Under the pieces are notes generated by a model. That model was not told the origin of the DNA. It did not search any database and worked only from the letters and a program-made list of their open reading frames with translations. From Streptomyces sp. NBC_00690 (GTDB taxonomy: Bacteria > Actinomycetota > Actinomycetes > Streptomycetales > Streptomycetaceae), in the NCBI RefSeq assembly GCF_036226685.1, contig NZ_CP109009.1, forward strand, positions 2,046,001-2,110,000: a stretch of DNA of 64,000 bases, written 5' to 3'. Position numbers and translations under genes: made by a program. Every line of letters begins with the position of its first letter. Positions within the stretch are counted from its first letter, which is position 1. Shown piece after piece: positions 59,824 to 64,000 of this stretch.

Positions 59824-60468
59824 TCAGGCGTCGAAGGGGCGCGCGGGCCAAGGGGCGTCCGCCGGGCGGAGCGTGTCCAGTCCCGCCGACAGCGCTGCGG
59901 CGACCGCCAGCACCCCCACCACCAGGCAGTTGTTGTGCAACCGGCCGGCGAGCGCACCGTGCACCAGCTCCGGGAGCGGCACCCGGGCGAGCTCCATGTC
60001 CGCCTCTTCTTCACTGACCTCGAAGCGCTGGCCCTCGGCTTCCGACAGATCACGGGCGAGGAAGATCCGGACGGCTTCGTCACAACCGCCGGGGGTCGTG
60101 TACACGTCGGTCAGCACCCACCACTGCTCGGCCTTGATGTGCGCCTCTTCGTAGAGCTCGCGCTGTGCGGCGTGCAGCGGGTTCTCCCCTGGCACGTCGA
60201 GCAGTCCGGCCGGGATCTCCCACAGCCGTTGCCGCACGGGGTGCCGGTACTGGCGCAGCACGACGACCCGGTCCTCGGCGTCGAGGGCGAGGACGGCGAC
60301 CGACCCGGGATGCACCTGGTAGTCCCGGCGGACGACCGAGCCGTCGGGCATGACCACCTCGTCGGTGCGGACGCTGGTCTTCTTGCCCTGGAACGGGACC
60401 TCGGTCGCGGTCACCTGCCATTCCTCGGCGATGTCCTCGATGCTCCTGGCGCTGTCGGCGCTGTGCAT
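59824..60468 (-). CDS. ADP-ribose pyrophosphatase-type Nudix hydrolase
   Basis: A 214-residue Nudix enzyme of the ADP-ribose pyrophosphatase group, which splits ADP-ribose into AMP and ribose 5-phosphate. The domain has VLALDAEDRVVVLRQYRHPV, and the Nudix box begins in LWEIPAGLLDVPGENPLHAA with QRELYEEAHIKAEQW; the position of the second box glycine is Ala (EEAH), a common ADPRase variation. TDVYTTPGGCDEAVRIFLAR follows, with the proline/glycine typical of ADPRases. ATG at 60468 was preferred. A hairpin between it and pyrG means it may have its own promoter. A second Nudix/ADP-ribose link in this window. Confidence 0.9.
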   Translation of the reverse strand: MHSADSARSIEDIAEEWQVTATEVPFQGKKTSVRTDEVVMPDGSVVRRDYQVHPGSVAVLALDAEDRVVVLRQYRHPVRQRLWEIPAGLLDVPGENPLHAAQRELYEEAHIKAEQWWVLTDVYTTPGGCDEAVRIFLARDLSEAEGQRFEVSEEEADMELARVPLPELVHGALAGRLHNNCLVVGVLAVAAALSAGLDTLRPADAPWPARPFDA

Positions 60469-60494
60469 GTGTCTTTGCCCTCCCGCAAACGGAA

Positions 60495-60531
60495 ACCGGG
60501 GTGGAGATCTCATAGGGATCTCCACCCCGGT
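60495..60531 (-). terminator. Hairpin terminator after pyrG
   Basis: A perfect 15-bp inverted repeat (ACCGGGGTGGAGATC / GATCTCCACCCCGGT) with a 7-base loop lies 19 bases past the pyrG stop and 27 bases before the Nudix ATG. It should end pyrG transcription. Confidence 0.8.
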
Positions 60532-60550
60532 CAACGGTAATGCCTGTGCT

Positions 60551-62209
<1,659 letters not shown>

Positions 62210-62682
62210 CGCCAAGAGGGGGCTCCCGTGGTCGCGAGGTGAAGTGTGCGTACCGGCGTCCCAGCTGTTCGGGGAGTGCCGTCGCTGCGGTTGCGGGGCT
62301 CCTGATGTTGCACAGGCCGGCCACCGGTCCACGGGGTACCAGGGTATCAGCGACCGCGGGAGACTGCTTCCGGCCACGCGCACCCACTTGCGCACCTCCC
62401 TCAACAGAGGATCACCCATGGCTCACCCGTTCGGCGTAGTCGCGTTGTCGAGATCGCCACGCGGACGTCTTCGGTGCGTCGTATCCTGCTCGGACACTCG
62501 CTCTGCCGAGCGATGCAAAAGGGCGCGCTAAGCGCATCGAGCAGGGCGGCAGTGGGCGACGTGGGACAGGCCACAAGCGACATCCCGCACGTCAACCCGT
62601 AAGCCTTCTGCTCGTCAACCACCCTTGACCGCAGCAGCAAGCGCCCCACGGGGCGGACGTGGCCGTTCGACTGGAGATGCAC
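62210..62682. other. Divergent region between pyrG and the GH15 gene
   Basis: 473 bases containing promoters for both genes. An imperfect inverted repeat (GACGTGGGA ... TCCCGCACGTC) spans about 62558-62593 and could be an operator or leader hairpin for the rightward gene. Frames in this stretch lack coding bias. Confidence 0.4.
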
Positions 62683-64000
62683 GTGGCCGGGCGCATCGAG
62701 GATTACGCACTCATCGGGGACATGCAGACAGCTGCGCTGGTCTGCCGGGACGGCACTGCCGACTGGCTGTGCCTGCCCCGTTTCGACTCGCACGCTGTTT
62801 TTGCCGGACTCCTCGGGACCGAGGAACACGGCTTTTGGAGACTGGGCCCGGCCCACTCCAAGAACGAGGAACCACCGGCCGCCGACCGGCGCCGCTATCG
62901 CGGTGACTCCCTGATCCTGGAATCGGAGTGGGACACCCCGCGCGGCACGGTCCGCGTGATCGACTTCATGCCGCCTCGCGACGGCGCGCCCCAGCTGATC
63001 AGGATCGTGGAGGGCGTCAGCGGACGGGTCAAGATGCGTTCGGCCCTGCGGATGCGCTTCAGCTACGGCCGGATCACCCCCTGGGTGCACAAGGTCGACG
63101 GACGCACCGTTGCGGTCGCCGGACCGGACTCGGTCTGGTTGGACACCGACATGGAGACCTACGGAGAGGATCTGACGACCTACTCCGACTTCACCGTCGG
63201 ACCGGGCGAGCGGGTGGCCTTCACCATCAGCTGGCAGCCCTCGCACCGCACCCCGCCCGCGCTCCCTGAGCCCGAGGCGTCGCTGACGGCGACCGCGGAC
63301 TTCTGGCGCGAATGGGTGGAGCACTGTACGTACCACGGCCCCTACCGCGAGGCCGTCGTCCGCTCGCTGATCACGCTCAAGGCGCTGACCTACGCACCCA
63401 CCGGCGGGATCGTCGCCGCCCCGACCACCTCCCTGCCCGAGGAGATCGGCGGCGTACGGAACTGGGACTACCGGTACACCTGGCTCCGGGACGCGGCGAT
63501 CACGCTGTCCTCGCTGCTGCGCACCGGATACCGGGAGGAGGCGAGGGCGTGGCGGGAATGGCTGCTGCGCGCGGTCGCGGGCGACCCGGAGAACCTCCAG
63601 ATCATGTACGGCATCGCCGGCGAGCGCGAGCTCGGTGAAGCCGAGCTTGACTGGCTGCCCGGGTACGAGAACTCCACCCCGGTACGCGTCGGCAACGGAG
63701 CCGCCCATCAGCTCCAGCTCGACGTCTATGGAGAGGTCACCGAGGCGCTGCACCTGGCCCATATGACGGGTCTGGCACGCAACGACTACGCCTCGCTGCT
63801 CCAGCTCAAGCTGATCCAGTACCTGGAGGACCACTGGACGGAGCCGGACGAGGGCATCTGGGAGGTCCGCGGACCGCGGCGCCACTTCGTGCACTCCAAG
63901 GTGATGGCGTGGGTCGCCGTCGACCGGACGATCAAGCTGATCGAGTCGGGCGACGCGGACGGGCCGGTGGAGCGGTGGAGGCAACTGCGCGAGGACATCC
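62683..64000 (+). CDS. Glycoside hydrolase family 15 protein, 3'-truncated by the window edge
   Basis: The first 439 residues of a GH15 enzyme; the frame runs off the window. The N-terminal beta-sandwich opens AGRIEDYALIGDMQTAALVC and RDGTADWLCLPRFDSHAVFA, then the (alpha/alpha)6 catalytic domain has the signature GGVRNWDYRYTWLRDAAITL, with the substrate-binding tryptophans and acids, and MYGIAGERELGEAELDWLPG. Actinobacterial members include trehalases and glucoamylase-like enzymes acting in the cytoplasm, since no signal peptide is present. GTG at 62683 is preferred because GGAG lies 6 bases before it; an ATG two codons upstream has no room for a Shine-Dalgarno site. Trehalase is the likeliest activity but unproven. 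Confidence 0.9.
   Translation, partial: MAGRIEDYALIGDMQTAALVCRDGTADWLCLPRFDSHAVFAGLLGTEEHGFWRLGPAHSKNEEPPAADRRRYRGDSLILESEWDTPRGTVRVIDFMPPRDGAPQLIRIVEGVSGRVKMRSALRMRFSYGRITPWVHKVDGRTVAVAGPDSVWLDTDMETYGEDLTTYSDFTVGPGERVAFTISWQPSHRTPPALPEPEASLTATADFWREWVEHCTYHGPYREAVVRSLITLKALTYAPTGGIVAAPTTSLPEEIGGVRNWDYRYTWLRDAAITLSSLLRTGYREEARAWREWLLRAVAGDPENLQIMYGIAGERELGEAELDWLPGYENSTPVRVGNGAAHQLQLDVYGEVTEALHLAHMTGLARNDYASLLQLKLIQYLEDHWTEPDEGIWEVRGPRRHFVHSKVMAWVAVDRTIKLIESGDADGPVERWRQLREDI

Noticed and set aside
62210..62419. A 70-residue N-terminal extension of pyrG
   Set aside because: Family length and motif position support the ATG at 62209; the extension is unconserved in character.

Overview
The window is a stretch of very GC-rich actinobacterial chromosome, almost certainly from a Streptomyces. 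The evidence is strong G/C third-position bias, frequent GTG starts, many 1-4 base start/stop overlaps, and Streptomyces hallmark families: a SepF-like SflA, DUF5685, an FxSxx-COOH locus, a streptogrisin-type protease, an Rpf with LysM, and a LAETG sortase-E substrate. From about 27.3 kb rightwards the order (sflA, acyl-CoA dehydrogenase, der, plsC, cmk, tyrA, aroH, scpA/scpB, a ParA-like ATPase, ald, pyrG) resembles, from memory and unchecked, the S. coelicolor SCO17xx core. I see no tRNA, rRNA, CRISPR array, insertion sequence or prophage.

Layout. 0-6.1 kb: a hypothetical gene cut by the window edge, a YtrA-type GntR regulator, a DUF402 protein, and a coupled tctC-tctB-tctA-acetyltransferase operon facing a CitB-type response regulator with no visible kinase. 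6.4-11.7 kb: a flavin-binding PPOX protein and secreted or surface functions (a copper LPMO with a sortase motif, a membrane protein, a chymotrypsin-like protease), then an alpha/beta hydrolase.

11.8-22.5 kb is the most unusual part. A leftward FxSxx-COOH locus encodes a 54-residue precursor ending FNSAL (FxsA), a long radical SAM/SPASM maturase (FxsB), an AAC(3)-fold acetyltransferase, a TIR-domain FxsC, and a 1312-residue protein joining a MinD/ParA-like ATPase, TIR, NB-ARC and TPR domains. It is flanked by a divergent SLATT-type membrane protein and a SLOG-type Rossmann protein. SLATT, SLOG, TIR and STAND domains are typical of bacterial nucleotide-signalling and immunity systems, so a cyclophane-peptide-linked sensing or defence system is a reasonable hypothesis, not a demonstrated function.

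22.5-27.3 kb: a luciferase-like monooxygenase operon with a DUF1684 protein, then a gene-poor stretch with a 10-bp tandem repeat. 27.3-40 kb: DUF5685, sflA, acyl-CoA dehydrogenase, a 14-TM exporter with an odd tail, a PAP2 phosphatase, an I78-type inhibitor, a WYL regulator, a glycosyltransferase, Rpf (candidate c-di-AMP riboswitch leader), and two uncharacterised genes. 40-44.7 kb: the aroH-tyrA-cmk-plsC-der gene string.

45-50.7 kb holds a second coherent system: a leftward coupled operon pnuC-nadR-Nudix/winged-helix (NrtR-like)-ADP-ribosylglycohydrolase-nucleotidyltransferase, meeting a convergent related nucleotidyltransferase tail to tail. A strong palindrome at the pnuC start is a candidate NrtR operator. 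This links nicotinamide riboside uptake and NAD synthesis to ADP-ribose handling. 51-64 kb: rluB-scpB-scpA, a small basic protein coupled to a ParA-like ATPase, ald, a STAND/TPR protein, an ADP-ribose pyrophosphatase-type Nudix enzyme, pyrG, and a GH15 glycosidase cut by the right edge.

Gene starts were chosen by eye from Shine-Dalgarno sites and family length. Domain calls come from reading motifs, without database searches.
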